DNA of 64,000 nt from Helianthus annuus (lineage: Eukaryota > Streptophyta > Magnoliopsida > Asterales > Asteraceae): assembly GCF_002127325.2 (NCBI RefSeq), contig NC_035435.2, positions 128,007,893 to 128,071,892 on the forward strand. The letters run 5' to 3'. The notes under the pieces were generated by a model. That model ran no database searches. It saw nothing but the letters and a program-made list of their open reading frames with translations, and was not told where the DNA came from. The first letter of the stretch is position 1; each line of letters opens with the position of its first letter. The position numbers and the translations under genes are program-made. Positions 33,554-46,192 of the stretch are shown piece by piece.

Positions 33554-35997
33554 TGTAACACCCCCCAGAATACCACCTGCGGAAACCCCGCGAGGCGTGT
33601 TACGCATCAGAGTTCGAGCCACCAATCACATTGAACCAATAATGAATACTTAAATAAAACATGTTATTAATTACCAATAGAAATGTCAAACATGATAATA
33701 ATTCCCAAAAGTTGTGTAGCGGAAGCATATAATAAATTATTTAACAGTTGTTTCGTAATAACACTTAAACCAATGTATCAACATAAGATAATACGAAAGC
33801 CTCGATCCATGACCACTCCAGCACTCCCAGATGGCAAGTCCATGTTCCAGAGTTAACGACCTACAAGCATGCAACAAGTGCGTCAGACTACGCTGGTGAG
33901 TTCAAGGTTTTGTTAACGTGTTGAGTTACCAGATGTATGTTAATGCGATTCAATGTTGCGTTACGATGTTGCTCATGTTAGATACCCTAGGGAGTGTGCC
34001 CATGTGTATCCGGGGAGTGGTTACCCCTTAACGACTGTTTGCTATGTTGCCATCGTTAGATACCCTAGGGAGTGTGCCCATATGTATCCGAGGAGTGTGC
34101 CTCTAACAACCATAGCCATACCCAGATAATTAGTTCACGCCCGTCCTTACGGCCCGGTGTGAGGTTTCCCACCTAATAGCGCTATCAACTAATTACCCCC
34201 ATTGCCCTCCAGGCAATAACTAAAACCGATTAAGTTGTTTACCCAATGTTTCCCTTCCAAATGTTTACCAGTTGTCCCAAACCACCGGGACGCATGCTTG
34301 AGAAAATGCATTGAACTCACCTTTGGTTTGCTCGGTTGGATTATTTACTTGTTAGTCCGCTGATCAATCAAATCCTATTGTAGTTACCAGGGACAATCAG
34401 TATCATGAATTCATAATTTGGATATCTAGTCACACGCATGCTCAAGCAATAAACATCTAACATATAGCGTCACACGTGTCATAACAAGTACCATAGTTAT
34501 GGTACACCTACAATATAAATTCGCACAGTACACCATACACATTTAGATCACAAGTGGTTTCGTAGCGCATTGCCGACTAACGACACTTGACGGTCTACTT
34601 CACTAATCCATGTAATATACGGTCTACTCGGTTTCAGGCCCGGCAATTGTGGCGACCCGTGGTGTGGCCCACTTGGTCTCAGCCCAACCACAAGGCACAC
34701 AATCACCGTGACCCAATGAGGGTGGCCTGTGGGTCGAGTAAGGGACCCGAATTAACCAATCCTTGCGGCCCACTAATCGTGCTTGTAAGGTCCAGTTCAG
34801 TTTTAACATCCCACCCTTAAAAATCCTCTCGGCCCATACCTCCAGGTGGGTAACCGGCCGACCCCGAGATCCAACCGAACTGGCCCAGTTGTCAGGTTAT
34901 ATGCTTTCACAAAATGGTCAGTCCATGTGCAATGTGTGTGGACATGTGCATGCCTGGCTCGAGTGTGTGATCTACTAAACAAATAAATCATACAATTCAT
35001 CACACAATGCACTATGATATTCCCATAGACAACAACATTAAATGTCCACATGATTTGGTTTAATCACACATGGCCGTCATGTTCTTACTCAAATTGTTGA
35101 GTTTTGTGCAACCATGTAACTTTAATACTATTGGACCTCTAAACCACCTAATCATCATTCTATTGGACCTTTAGAACCATATACATCAATATGATAAATC
35201 ATGTTTTGACTCCATGCACACACACATCGAATCTGCCACTAACCTACAATTCAAGCATATCCAATTTCATGTTCCAATTATTATTAGCACATGATCATCA
35301 TTAACAATTGGCGGCACATGTGTGATTGGGATTTGTGACCCTATTCCTTATTATAAAATAATCAATCATAACCAATTCTCAGTTAACATATACCACGCAA
35401 TCAATCACCCATTGTTTAATCTTTTACTCATGTTTAATCATTTAATACTAACTCTTTTAATATATCAATTTTTCATGCCATATATTTGAATGATTAACAT
35501 GTGATGAATTACTTCTACAAACATAACAGTAACATACCCGAACACAGAGAGGGGATAGGCTTCGGTGATGATCTACTGCCGCCGCAAGCAAAGTGGGGAA
35601 AATAGGGTTTATTATTTTGTAATTGTGAGACACATAGGAGATGCTACGCACATTCAGGTTATAATGCTAGACACTCAAGTAAATGGGCCGATCATACTAG
35701 CTGATCAACATGGTAATTTGGGCCGATGGTTTATTGATGTTACATGTCACGATTGAGCCAAGTTTGCTCACTTATGACAATGGTTTCCTAATCAAACAAG
35801 CATATTCACATTGCGGTCCAATTATATGCTACGGCCCAATCGTAGGCCTACGGCCCAATCGTAGGCCTAACATAGGGATTTGCCCGATACACGATTATCA
35901 GAGTCACACGTCGATAGATTAAAACAAGAAAAGATTAAAACAAGAACGGGGAAAGGAGAAAACCGAAGACACTAACCTTGAAATTCGGGTTGTCACA
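33554..35997 (-). repeat. 5' LTR of element D
   Basis: A 2444-bp partner of 25797-28240 with about seven substitutions by eye. It is followed at 35998-36002 by GGCTG, the second copy of the target duplication, and then by the pol of C in frame. Confidence 0.95.
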
Positions 35998-36002
35998 GGC
36001 TG

Positions 36003-38880
36003 CGTAATTTACATGGCTCGGGTGATAATAGAAGAACCTAAGCCGAAGATCGAGGATCTTCCTGTCATTTCTGAATATCCCGAGGTTTTTCCTGAAGAAC
36101 TACCTGGTTTGCCACCAGATAGACAAGTGGAGTTCAGAATAGACATCATCCCGGGAGCGGCTCCGATAGCAAGAGCGCCTTACAGGCTAGCTCCAACGGA
36201 AATGAAAGAACTGAGGACCCAGTTGGATGAACTGCTGGCGAAAGGTTTTATCAGACCTAGTTCATCTCCCTGGGGAGCACCAGTCCTATTTGTAAAGAAG
36301 AAGGACGGATCGATGCGGTTGTGCATCGACTATCGAGAGCTAAATAAAGTTACCAAAAAGAACAGATATCCTTTGCCAAGGATCGATGATCTGTTCGACC
36401 AACTGCAAGGAGCAAGCTATTTCTCGAAGATCGACTTGAGGTTGGGCTATCATCAGCTAAGGGTCAGAGATGAGGATGTACATAAGACAGCATTTAGGAC
36501 TCGCTATGGTCATTACGAGTTCCTAGTGATGCCTTTTGGGCTCACAAATGCACCGGCTGCGTTCATGGATCTCATGAATCACGTCTGCAAGCCGTATTTA
36601 GACAAATTTGTCATAGTCTTCATCGACGATATCCTTATATATTCCAAGAACCAAGCTGACCACGAGAAGCACCTCCGTTGCATTCTCGAATTACTACAGC
36701 GTGAGAAACTCTACGCCAAATTCTCGAAATGTGAATTCTGGCTACGAGAGGTTCAGTTTTTAGGTCACGTTGTGAGTGAGCGTGGTATCCAAGTGGATCC
36801 CGCTAAGGTAGAGGCGGTCATGAACTGGCAAGAGCCAAAGACGCCTACCGAAATCCGTAGCTTCCTGGGGTTAGCAGGATACTACCGGAGGTTTATTGAA
36901 ATTTTTTCGAGGATTGCTGCGCCCTTGACTTCTTTAACCAAGAAGAAAGAAAAGTTTATTTGGGGCCCAAAGCAGCAAGAGTCCTTCGAAATACTAAAGC
37001 AAAAGCTGAGCAACGCACCTGTGTTGACACTACCTGAAGGTACAGACGAATTCGTAGTTTACTGCGATGCATCACACACAGGCATGGGGTGTGTGCTTAT
37101 GCAGAAGGGCAAGGTGATTGCCTATGCTTCAAGGCAATTAAAGGTGCATGAAAAGAATTACACCACCCATGATTTGGAGTTGGGTGCCGTTGTATTTGCA
37201 CTAAAATTGTGGAGGCATTACCTTTATGGTATTAAATTTGTGATTTATTCTGATCACAAAAGCCTCCAGCACCTGTTCAACCAGAAGGAGTTGAACATGA
37301 GGCAGCGCCGTTGGATGGAAACCTTGAATGACTATGATTGCGAGATCAGGTACCATCCCGGCAAAGCGAATGTGGTCGCTGATGCCTTAAGCAGGAAAGA
37401 AAGGGTAAAACCTATTCGAATCAATGCCAAGAGCATTGAGGTCAAGAACAATTTAATTGAAAGGATTTTAGCTGCACAGCGAGAGGCTGTGTTGGAAGCT
37501 AATTATTCTAATGAAAAATTAGGAGTAACTGAGGAGCAGTTAACTCTCAGCAAGGATGGAATCCTTAGATTAAACGGACGAATATGGGTTCCGATTTATG
37601 GAGGACTACGAGATGTTATCCTCCAGGAAGCCCATACTTCCAAATATTCGGTCCATCCTGGTGCAGACAAGATGTATCAAGATTTAAAGGCAAACTATTG
37701 GTGGATAGGCTTGAAAAAGTCTGTGGCCGCCCACGTAGCAAAGTGCTTGACTTGTGCTCAAGTCAAAGCCGAGCACCAAAAGCCGTCTGGCTTGCTACAA
37801 CAGCCTGAACTTCCCGAGTGGAAGTGGGAATGCGTAACTATGGACTTCATAACCAAGTTACCCAAAACCAGGAAAGGAAACGATACAATATGGGTCATAG
37901 TCGATAGGCTGACTAAATCAGCTCATTTTCTACCCATCAAGGAGACGTATAGCTCCGATATGTTAGCCCAACTTTATGTTGATAAGATTGTAGCTTTACA
38001 CGGCATACCTGTGACTATTATCTCCGATAGGGATACCAGGTACACGTCTCATTTCTGGAAGAGTTTCCAGCAATCTTTGGGCACGCGTTTAAACTTTAGT
38101 ACGGCTTACCATCCACAGACAGACGGTCAAAGTGAGCGTACCATTCAAACGCTAGAAGACATGCTTCGTGCATGTGCAATCGATTTAGGCGGTAACTGGG
38201 ATAAGAACCTACCCCTGATCGAATTCTCCTACAATAATAGCTACCACACCAGCATAAAGGCTGCGCCTTTCGAGGCATTATACGGTAGGAAATGTAGATC
38301 GCCTGTTTGTTGGGCGGAAGTAGGAGAGGTCCAATTATCAAGACCAGAGATTGTTTTCCAGACAACGGACAAGATTGCCCAGATCCGGGAACGTCTCAAG
38401 GCTGCCCGCGATAGGCAGAAAAGCTACGCTGATCCAAAACGTAAGGATCTTCACTTCGAAGTAGGTGAAAAAGTGTTGCTTAAGGTATCACCCTGGAAGG
38501 GGGTGATGCGTTTCGGCAAGAAAGGCAAACTGAGTCCGAGATACATAGGACCTTTTGAGGTCATTGAACGTGTCGGATCAGTCGCCTATAAGTTGAACTT
38601 GCCTGAAGAGCTCAATGGAATTCACAATGTGTTCCACATCTGCAATCTCAAAAAGTGCTTCGCCGATGAATCATTGGTGATTCCACACACAGATGTGCAT
38701 ATAGATGAGAGCTTAAAGTTTATAGAAAAACCTTTGTCGATTGAAGATCGACAGGTGAAAAAGCTTCGAAGAAAGCACGTACCGATTGTAAAGGTCAAAT
38801 GGGATGCTCGTAGAGGTCCCGAATATACGTGGGAAGTCGAAGACACAATGAAAGAAAAGTACCCCTATTTATTTGAGTAA
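36003..38880 (+). CDS. pol: pol of element C: RT, RNase H, integrase and chromodomain
   Basis: About 958 codons without a stop, in phase with the protease segment left of [49 protein letters not shown] and catalytic FIDDIL. RNase [30 protein letters not shown] and [16 protein letters not shown]. Integrase: [12 protein letters not shown] and [11 protein letters not shown] zinc region, then [16 protein letters not shown] and [12 protein letters not shown] carrying the D,D,E residues. The tail [20 protein letters not shown] is chromodomain-like, as in Tekay/Del elements. All catalytic motifs look intact, making this the best-preserved pol in the window. It has no own start: it is the C-terminal part of a gag-pol polyprotein now separated from gag by D. 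An internal ATG at 36013 is unlikely to be used. Confidence 0.93.
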
Positions 38881-38915
38881 ATCTCGGGTCGAGATTTATT
38901 TTAAGGGGGTGAGGA
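38879..38915 (+). promoter_or_regulatory. Hairpin and polypurine tract of element C
   Basis: AAATCTCG/CGAGATTT (38879-38897, loop GGT) overlaps the pol stop codon. AAGGGGGTGAGGA (38903-38915) adjoins the LTR. The same pair is at 12034-12070 in the upstream fragment. Confidence 0.8.
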
Positions 38916-41900
38916 TGTAACACCTTGAATTTTTGTGTCCAATAATGTGTTAACACGTGTCATTTGTTTACACGTGGCATTGATATTAAATAAAGGACTA
39001 ATTTTGACAAACCTTGAAAGTATATAAATTCGAGGGTTATAAATGTCAACAAGGGTAAATATACTGTATAGTAACCCTAAATAATGCTTGAACCTTCAAA
39101 CGAATAAATCATAGATCGTACAGAAGCGAAACGCGAAAGAAAGTGAGAGATTACAAGCTACAGGGGTTAACCATGTCAACATGTTTAATTATACCTCTGA
39201 GTGACCCTTTAACGTTCCCAAGGCTTTGTAACGGTATTGTACACTCACTAAAATATAATATATAAATTTCGCGAAGTTTCGTTATGAAACGAGAAAGTTA
39301 CGATCGAATTCGTAGGAGAAGGGTTAAAAGCGTCAATAATGAAAGTTAAGGCTTTCTGAATAATTAATAAACTAACCGGGGACTTAACAACGCGGGTAAA
39401 TAACACGAGGTCCTTAGTTGTAATTAACCGAGGGCCAAACCGCAAAGTTACCCCTTCAAACCCGAAAGGTCAGGTAAATCATTACGAAAGATTTCGTTAT
39501 TAATTACCGGATTCTGATAATCATTACAAAAGATTTTAAAAATCTGAAAAACAGGCCTCTCGCGACCCGCGTGATGTTTTGGCCTAAGTTGAGGCGGGCC
39601 GCGACCTCCTCTTTTACGCACCTGATATTTGAAACTCAGGCGACCCGCATTAAAAGTGCATGGAACTCCCATGCGGGCCGCGTGGGACGCCCAGATGCAG
39701 AAAGTTGTAACTACATGCCTTTTGGAGCCTTTGAACGACCAACAACCAATAAATGAGGCATGGGCACCCTATGCTCGACCCATATCACTTAGGGGCACCT
39801 GCCATTCATCCAAGGGCACTTGTAGACCCTTGTGTGATGATCTTGGACGTTGACATTGGCTATAAATAGCAAGGTTATGTCCATAAGTTCATCACAACTC
39901 AAAACACTTCTATCTGATCATTCCAAGAGCTCTCTAGCATTCTCTTCTGCTCTCTAAGCAAGATATAACTTCTGTAAGTCGTTCATACCCATTTTGGTCT
40001 TACATTTCCATAGTTCTAGCTTATAAACTCAACCGTCGTAACTAACGGTTGTCATAGCGATAAATCACAAATGGTCCAGCGAATTGTCGGATCAAAAGTA
40101 GTTCTGAGTTGGTATTTATGTGGGTAATAAACCCCTAAAAGGGTTCCCTCTGATCACCACTCTAACTATGTCAAATATCGAGTCAAACGCGCACTTAAAA
40201 AGTCAACAGAAAGTCGTTTTGCCGTTTTGTACATAATCTGTAATGTATATGTTATGAAACCTGTTTTGATGATCATAAAACATGATATTAAGAATATAAA
40301 CTTGTTTGCGCTCGTTTGAATCGACCGTTTGCTATATTGACCCGGTTCGGAGCCGAATGTCGCAAAAGTTTGACTTTTGCTTTGACTTCAGTTCTGACCC
40401 GTTTTAGTGAGGTATAGATATACCTTAGGACTCTCTTAGGACCAGGTTACATGATGGTATAAACCTCTGTGATCGGTTCATGAGATATCCGAGTCTTTTA
40501 CACATTTCCGTTAATCGCCTAAAAGTTGACCGTAACGCCATTTTGAAAATAAAACGAGTATTTCAGACACGTGAACGGACCAGAACCTTTCTTATTAAAT
40601 TATAAGCATGTCCTTAAAGTTTCGCGTCAATCCGAGGTCTAGAATGAGAGTTATGCTAAATGGCGCAATTAAAGTAAACTTTTGTAATAAACGGCGCGAT
40701 TAGCATAACACCTATCTAAACCAAGATTTCGTCACCAAAACTTTTACCCACTGTATTAAAATAATATTTTGGGAATTTTAAAGATTTTTAATAATTTTTA
40801 CCTCGCTCATAACCTGCGGTTATGGCTACGGTTCGGTAAATACCGAATATGCCATTTTCGGCCACAACTTGAGTTCTACAAGGTCTTTTGACCCGATTCC
40901 AGTTGCTACTGATTTTAAATAATAAATAAAGTATTTTAGACTTTATAAACTGTTAGGGAAACTCAGATTTCCTGTAGAACTCGAAAAGCCCTTTAAAAGT
41001 CTTTAAAATGACCGAAAAGCCCCTACGGGGCATAATATTAACTTAAACTCGTTACGGGCATCACGGGAGGTATCCTACTGATACCACAACCTCTTTAAGG
41101 CATATTGACTTAGGAAATAAGCGTAAGACTCCCATGGTAAACCGTTTCGCCGATTGCGCGCACGGTTCGGCTTATGAAACTAGTTTTCATAATTTAGCCG
41201 ATGCGGGTCAAATTATGTTATTTGAACCCCAAAATCCAGAGTGTGAACCATAAACCCATATAAAACAAGTCTCTCAACTTGTTGGGTCAGAATCACACTC
41301 CATTCTCGGTTTTCGCCTTTCACGCGATTAAACCATATTTGTATTCCGGAACCAACCGGTCTAGGCTACGGCCAATATAAAGACCCGTTAGGATTCTAAG
41401 AGGTTAATTAAAACCTTCGTTCCAGATTAGGAGCCCCGGTAAAAGCTATCGGCGATTTAATCGAACTAAGGATATATACTTGCAAAGGTAAATACTTTAA
41501 CTTATTTCCCCTATACGGGCTTGGGTTACGGTATGTTAATACCGCTTGATTGAGCATTATATTTTTCAATCGCTTAGGTGGTAACTTGATAATATGATCG
41601 GCTCATTTAAACAGTTTTGTTTCTTAAAAGCCTTTGGGGGGTTTAATGACCGTTGTCCCGGATATCCTTGGCATCATTTTACGAAATGGCCACGACCATC
41701 GACATCCCGGTGTAGGCGTACACCCGGTATATATTGTCGACATTAAATTAAAAGACATAGCCGTTGGTTTTTATACTACGGTTTTACGCAATGTGGTGTG
41801 TCTATAAATCTTTAACCCGGCATGACCCGGGCTACTGAACGCATAAAAGAACATGTAAAACGTTCACAAGATTTTTAATAATTTTCCCAAGTTATAAAAG

Positions 41901-42301
41901 AGTTTGTGCCTTGTGCATTCAAATCAATTTTAATAAACATTTTCAAATGTGTCAGTTGAATGTATTTACCAGTGTAAACTGACGTATTTTCCCCAAAAAG
42001 ATTAAGTGCAGGTACTATACGAAATGGGCTGGTATTAGCTTCCTAAGCATCACGAATAGTCTCGCAAACTCGATGCCGTATCTGAATGAACAATATTTTA
42101 TTATTATTTTGATCCGCTGTGGATATACTCGACTTCTGTAATACATTTGATATTACAACCAGAGGTTGAAGTATATATTTATCTTTAAGCTTCCGCTGTG
42201 CATTTATATAATTGTGTGGTTTGACTATATTGTTGCCAACATCGTCACGGTAATCCCCCACCGGGCCCACTGGTGAGACACGTGGAAATCGGGGTGTGAC
42301 A
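38916..42301 (+). repeat. Right (3') LTR of element C
   Basis: 3386 bp, TGTAACACC to GTGTGACA. It is uninterrupted and serves as the reference for the split left LTR. It contains the GC-rich inverted-repeat block (39559-39681) and TATAAATA at 39861-39868. An 8-bp insertion relative to the left LTR lies near 39943. Confidence 0.95.
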
Positions 42302-43408
42302 CGCCGCAAGAGAAAGAACAGCAACCCCAGCAATAAGAACTGTGCAGTGACTGCCGCTCCGCTCCAAATAGTGCCTGCTCAACCGCAACCCCATAATCGC
42401 CAAATAGCGGCCCCAGTGACCACTGCACCGCTGGCCAAGCGTGCATATGCTGGTCCTCAGCCGCTCTGCCCTACTTGTACCTATCATCATCCTACTTGGA
42501 TTGCTTGCAGATTTTGTGTTCATTGCAACGCGTACGGCCACTTCACCGCTAACTGTCGGACCGGTCCACGTCAAGCTCTAGCTCAAGGTCAAGCTCCTGC
42601 ACCACAAGCTCTCCTTCCTACTCCTCAGGGCCAACCAGCAGCTCCTGCCCCCACAGCTCATGCAAGAGTTTGCTTTGCATGTGGTGATCCCAACCACTTT
42701 GCAAACATGTGCCCCAACAGGGTAGTGAAGCAAGAGCCCCAGCAGTAGCCACAATAACAGCAGCAGCCTCAGCATCAGCAGCAGCCAGCAGCCCGCGGAC
42801 GTGCTTTCAACATCAACGCCCTCCAGGCACAAGCAGACAACAATGTGGTTAATGGTACGTTCCTTGTGAATGGTATATATGCTTCGTGTTTATTTGATAC
42901 TGGAGCCGATAACTGTTTTGTATCGTTTGAATTCGAAAAGCTCCTTAATCGTAAGCGTGCCCATCTCCCCTCTACGTTTGATGTTGAAGTTGCCACTGGA
43001 AGAACCGTCGCTATTAATTCTGTTCTTCGTGATTGCACGCTTGAACTCAACAATCACGTATTCCCTATCGACCTTATTCCGATGCAGCTCGGTAGTTTTG
43101 ACGTCATAGTAGGCATGGACTTTCTTCACGAAAACCATGCTGAAGTTGTTTGCTTTGATATGATGATTCGTTTTTCTCTAGCTAATGGTGACCAACTTTG
43201 TGTGTATGGCAAAACTCCTTCGAAAGGTCTCAAACTCATGTCATATGTCCAAGAGAGGAAGTATCTCCGCAAGGAATACAGAGCTTTCTTGGCAAACATC
43301 GTAGTAGCGGAGAAGGAAAGGAAAGGAAACACAGGAGTGGAAGACGTTCCTGTTGTTCGCGAATTCCCTAACGTTTTTCCTGATGACTGGTCTACCTCCG
43401 AGTTGTGA
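42302..43408 (+). pseudogene. gag: gag C-terminus and protease of element F
   Basis: One frame with two stop codons (near 42746 and 42755). It shows two zinc knuckles, CVHCNAYGHFTANC and CFACGDPNHFANMC, separated by a Pro/Ala/Gln-rich linker, then a Gln-rich stretch and a protease with CLFDTGADNCF and VIVGMDFLH. The frame ends near 43408 because of an indel at about 43390, where the RT region starts in another frame. The first residues read from 42296 belong to the LTR of C. Confidence 0.85.
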
Positions 43409-44669
43409 TATCGACTTTCGTATTGATCTCATTCCTGGAGCAAATCCTGTTGCTAGAGCTCCTTATCGACTCGCTCCGTCCGAAATGCGCGAACTCTTGA
43501 GTCAACTCCAGGAATTACTTGACAAAGGCTTTATTCGCCCTAGCACCTCTCCTTGGGGCGCGCCAGTTATTTTCGTCAAAAAGGACGGGTCGTTCCGGAT
43601 GTGCATCGACTATAGGGAGTTGAGTAAGCTGACCATCAAGAATCGATATCCCTTGCCTCGAATTGATGATTTGTTTGATCTGTTACAAGGTGCTATGTGT
43701 TTCTCTAAGATTGATTTACGCTCAGGCTATCACCAATTACGCATCCAAGAGGAGGATATACCCAAAACCGCCTTTCGCACTCGATACGGCCACTATGAGT
43801 TCGTTGTTATGCCCTTTGGTTTAACCAACGCACCCGCGGTTTTCATGGATCTGATGAATCGCGTGTGTAAACCCTTCCTTGACCGCTTCGTCATCGTGTT
43901 CATCGATGATATCCTGATCTATTCCAAGTCGAAAACCGAACACGCGCAGCATCTACGTTTGATTCTCGAATTACTCTAGGGGAATCAACTCTATGCTAAG
44001 TTCTCCAAGTGTGAATTCTGGCTAGAGGCGATTCAGTTCCTCAGTCACATTGTCAATTGTCGAGGTATTCACGTCGACCCCGCGAAGATCGAAGCTGTTA
44101 AGAGTTGGGTTACACCTAAGAACCCATCCGAAGTCCGTTCTTTTCTCAGACTAGCAGGCTATAATCGCCAATTTATCGAAGGATTCTCTAAAATTGCCAT
44201 GCCGCTTACCTCTCTCACTCACAAAGACAAACCTTTTGTTTGGGGAACCAAACAAGAGACTGCCTTTCGAACCCTCAAGCACATGCTCTACAATGCTCCC
44301 GTCCTCGCTCTACCCGACAGAAACGATGATTTCGTTGTCTACTGCGATGCCTCGAACCTTGGTCTTTGTTGTGTTCTCATGCAACGGGACAAGGTTATCG
44401 CCTACGCATCTCGACAGCTCAAGATCCATGAGAAGAACTATACAACCCACGACCTCGAGCGAGGCGCAGTTGTTTTTGCGTTGAAAATTTGGCGACACTA
44501 CCTTTATGGTACCAAGTGTACGATCTTCACAGATCATAAGAGCCTACAACACATCATCAGCCAAAAGGAACTGAATATGCGCCAACGCCGATGGGTGGAA
44601 CTTCTCAACGATTATGACTGTGAGATCCATTATCATCCTGGCAAACAAATGTCATTGCCGACGCTCTAA
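43353..44669 (+). pseudogene. pol: RT and RNase H of element F
   Basis: From about 43395 the frame reads RT ([17 protein letters not shown] with one Lys fewer than C and [24 protein letters not shown]), a TAG at 43977-43979, the RT connection ([18 protein letters not shown]) and RNase H ([28 protein letters not shown]). It goes out of frame near 44650, just after YHPGK, by loss of one base. It cannot make an active enzyme as it stands. Confidence 0.87.
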
Positions 44670-44683
44670 GCCGACGAAGCTAT

Positions 44684-46159
44684 TTGCATAGCGTTCATAA
44701 TATCCAAGCCCAGCATAGTCTCGAAACTCTTATCTGCGACACCCAACATGCTTGCTTTACCGAACAAACTTTGAAGAAGGAAAGGATTCTTAATGATGGC
44801 GCCCAATTGGTGAATAAATCGAAGGGGATATTTCACTATCTAGACCGAATTTTGATCCCCAAGCATACCGACTTACGTCAGATTCTGATGGACAAAGCCC
44901 CCAAGTCTCGATATTCTATTCATCCCGGTGCCGGTAAGATGTACCAGGACCTTCGCTACAAGTACTGGTGGCCGGGCATGAAGAAAGATATCGCTCTCTA
45001 TGTTTCGAAGTGCCTGACTTGCTCGAAAGTCAAGGCCGAGCACCAAAGACCCTCTGGCTTACTCGTCCAACCCGAGATCCGTATGTGGAAATAGGAGAGT
45101 ATAGCTATGGATTTCATAACGAAACTTCCGCGCACGCCATCAGGTCATGACAGCATCTGGGTTGTCGTTGACTGTTTGACTAAATCTGCTCACTTTATGC
45201 CGATACGAGAAGACTTTAAGGTAGAAAAATTAGCCTGAATCTACACCGATGAGATCATTTGTCAACATGGGACGCCTCGCGACATCATCTCTGACCATGA
45301 TGGTCGGTTTACCTCGCGTCTTTGGGAAACGTTTCAATCCGCTCTCGGTACTTCGCTTAATCTAAGTACCGCATTCCATCCCCAAACCGACGGTCAGACT
45401 GAAAGAACGATTCGTACCCTTGAAGACATGCTTCGCTCGTGTGTCATAGATTTCGATGGTAATTGGGACGCGCACTTACCTTTAGTCGAATTCTCGTACA
45501 ATAACAGTTATCATTCTAGCATACAAATGGCACCATTTGAGGCATTATACGGAAGAAAATGTCGATCGTCGATTGTGTGGCATGAGATCGGAGATATGCA
45601 ACTAACCGGTCCTGAGCTACTGCAAGAAACGACTGACAAGATCCTCCAAATTCTAGACAATCTACTGAAAGCTCGGATTCGTCAGAGAAGTTACGCCGAT
45701 AGACGACGCAAGCCCCTTGAATTTGACGTTAGTGATCATGTACTCCTAAAGGTATCACCTTGGAAGTGTGTGATCAAATTCGGCAAGAAAGGAAAGCTCG
45801 CGCCTCGATATGTTGGACCCTTTAAGATTCTGGAAAGGATCGGCAAAGTGGCCTACAGACTCGAACTACTGGAGGAACTTAGCAACGTCCACCTGACTTT
45901 CCATGTATCGAACCTCAGAAAGTGTCTAGCCGAGCAATATTTACAAGTTCCACTTGAGTATCTACAAGTGGACGAAACATTACACTTCGTGGAGAAGCCT
46001 GTCGAGATCATGGACCGAGAAACCAAGAAGCTCAAACGATCACACATTCTCATTGTGAAAGTTCGCCGGGAAGGCAAACGTGGCGCAGAGTTCACCTGGG
46101 AACTCGAAAGCGACATGAAGGCGAAGTACCCACAGTTGTTTGTTATAGCCAAGGCCTAA
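44684..46159 (+). pseudogene. pol: Integrase and chromodomain of element F
   Basis: A single frame with a TAG near 45094 (TGG expected after MWK) and a TGA near 45238 (Arg expected). Motifs: HPGAGKMYQDLR and CLTCSKVKAEH zinc region, [17 protein letters not shown] and [12 protein letters not shown] for the catalytic residues, then [20 protein letters not shown] and the chromodomain-like end [19 protein letters not shown]. Both stops are C-to-T type changes on one strand, as expected from decay of methylated DNA. Confidence 0.88.
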
Positions 46160-46192
46160 TTTCGGGACGAAATTACCTTAAGTAGGGGAGGC
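46157..46192 (+). promoter_or_regulatory. Hairpin and polypurine tract of element F
   Basis: TAATTTCG/CGAAATTA (46157-46175, loop GGA) overlaps the pol stop codon. AAGTAGGGGAGGC (46180-46192) precedes the LTR. Confidence 0.8.

Larger units (their letters stand above)
25797..35997 (-). mobile_element. Element D: chromovirus inserted in the gag-pol of C
   Basis: Two 2444-bp LTRs (25797-28240 and 33554-35997) are flanked by a perfect GGCTG duplication (25792-25796 and 35998-36002). Read on the minus strand: PBS, short leader, gag with a putative intron, protease, RT with a deletion, RNase H, integrase, chromodomain, hairpin and polypurine tract. About seven LTR differences are seen by eye. No extra ORF precedes gag. 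The internal RT deletion makes this copy defective despite its youth. Confidence 0.95.
12071..42301 (+). mobile_element. Element C: Tekay/Del-like chromovirus with extra ORF, carrying nested E and D
   Basis: LTRs of about 3.38 kb lie at 12071-12716 plus 18942-21674 (split by E) and at 38916-42301. A tRNA-Met PBS follows the left LTR. Internal order on the plus strand: extra ORF, tandem repeats, gag, protease, (insertion D), RT, RNase H, integrase, chromodomain, hairpin, polypurine tract. By eye the LTRs differ by about 25 substitutions and one 8-bp indel. The right flank is the gag of element F. The left flank is another copy's pol end, so no target duplication can be matched and the structure looks like a recombinant pol-LTR-internal-LTR array. 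Confidence 0.92.

Noticed and set aside
38096..38365. Minus-strand ORFs under the integrase of C
   Set aside because: Shadows of the pol frame.
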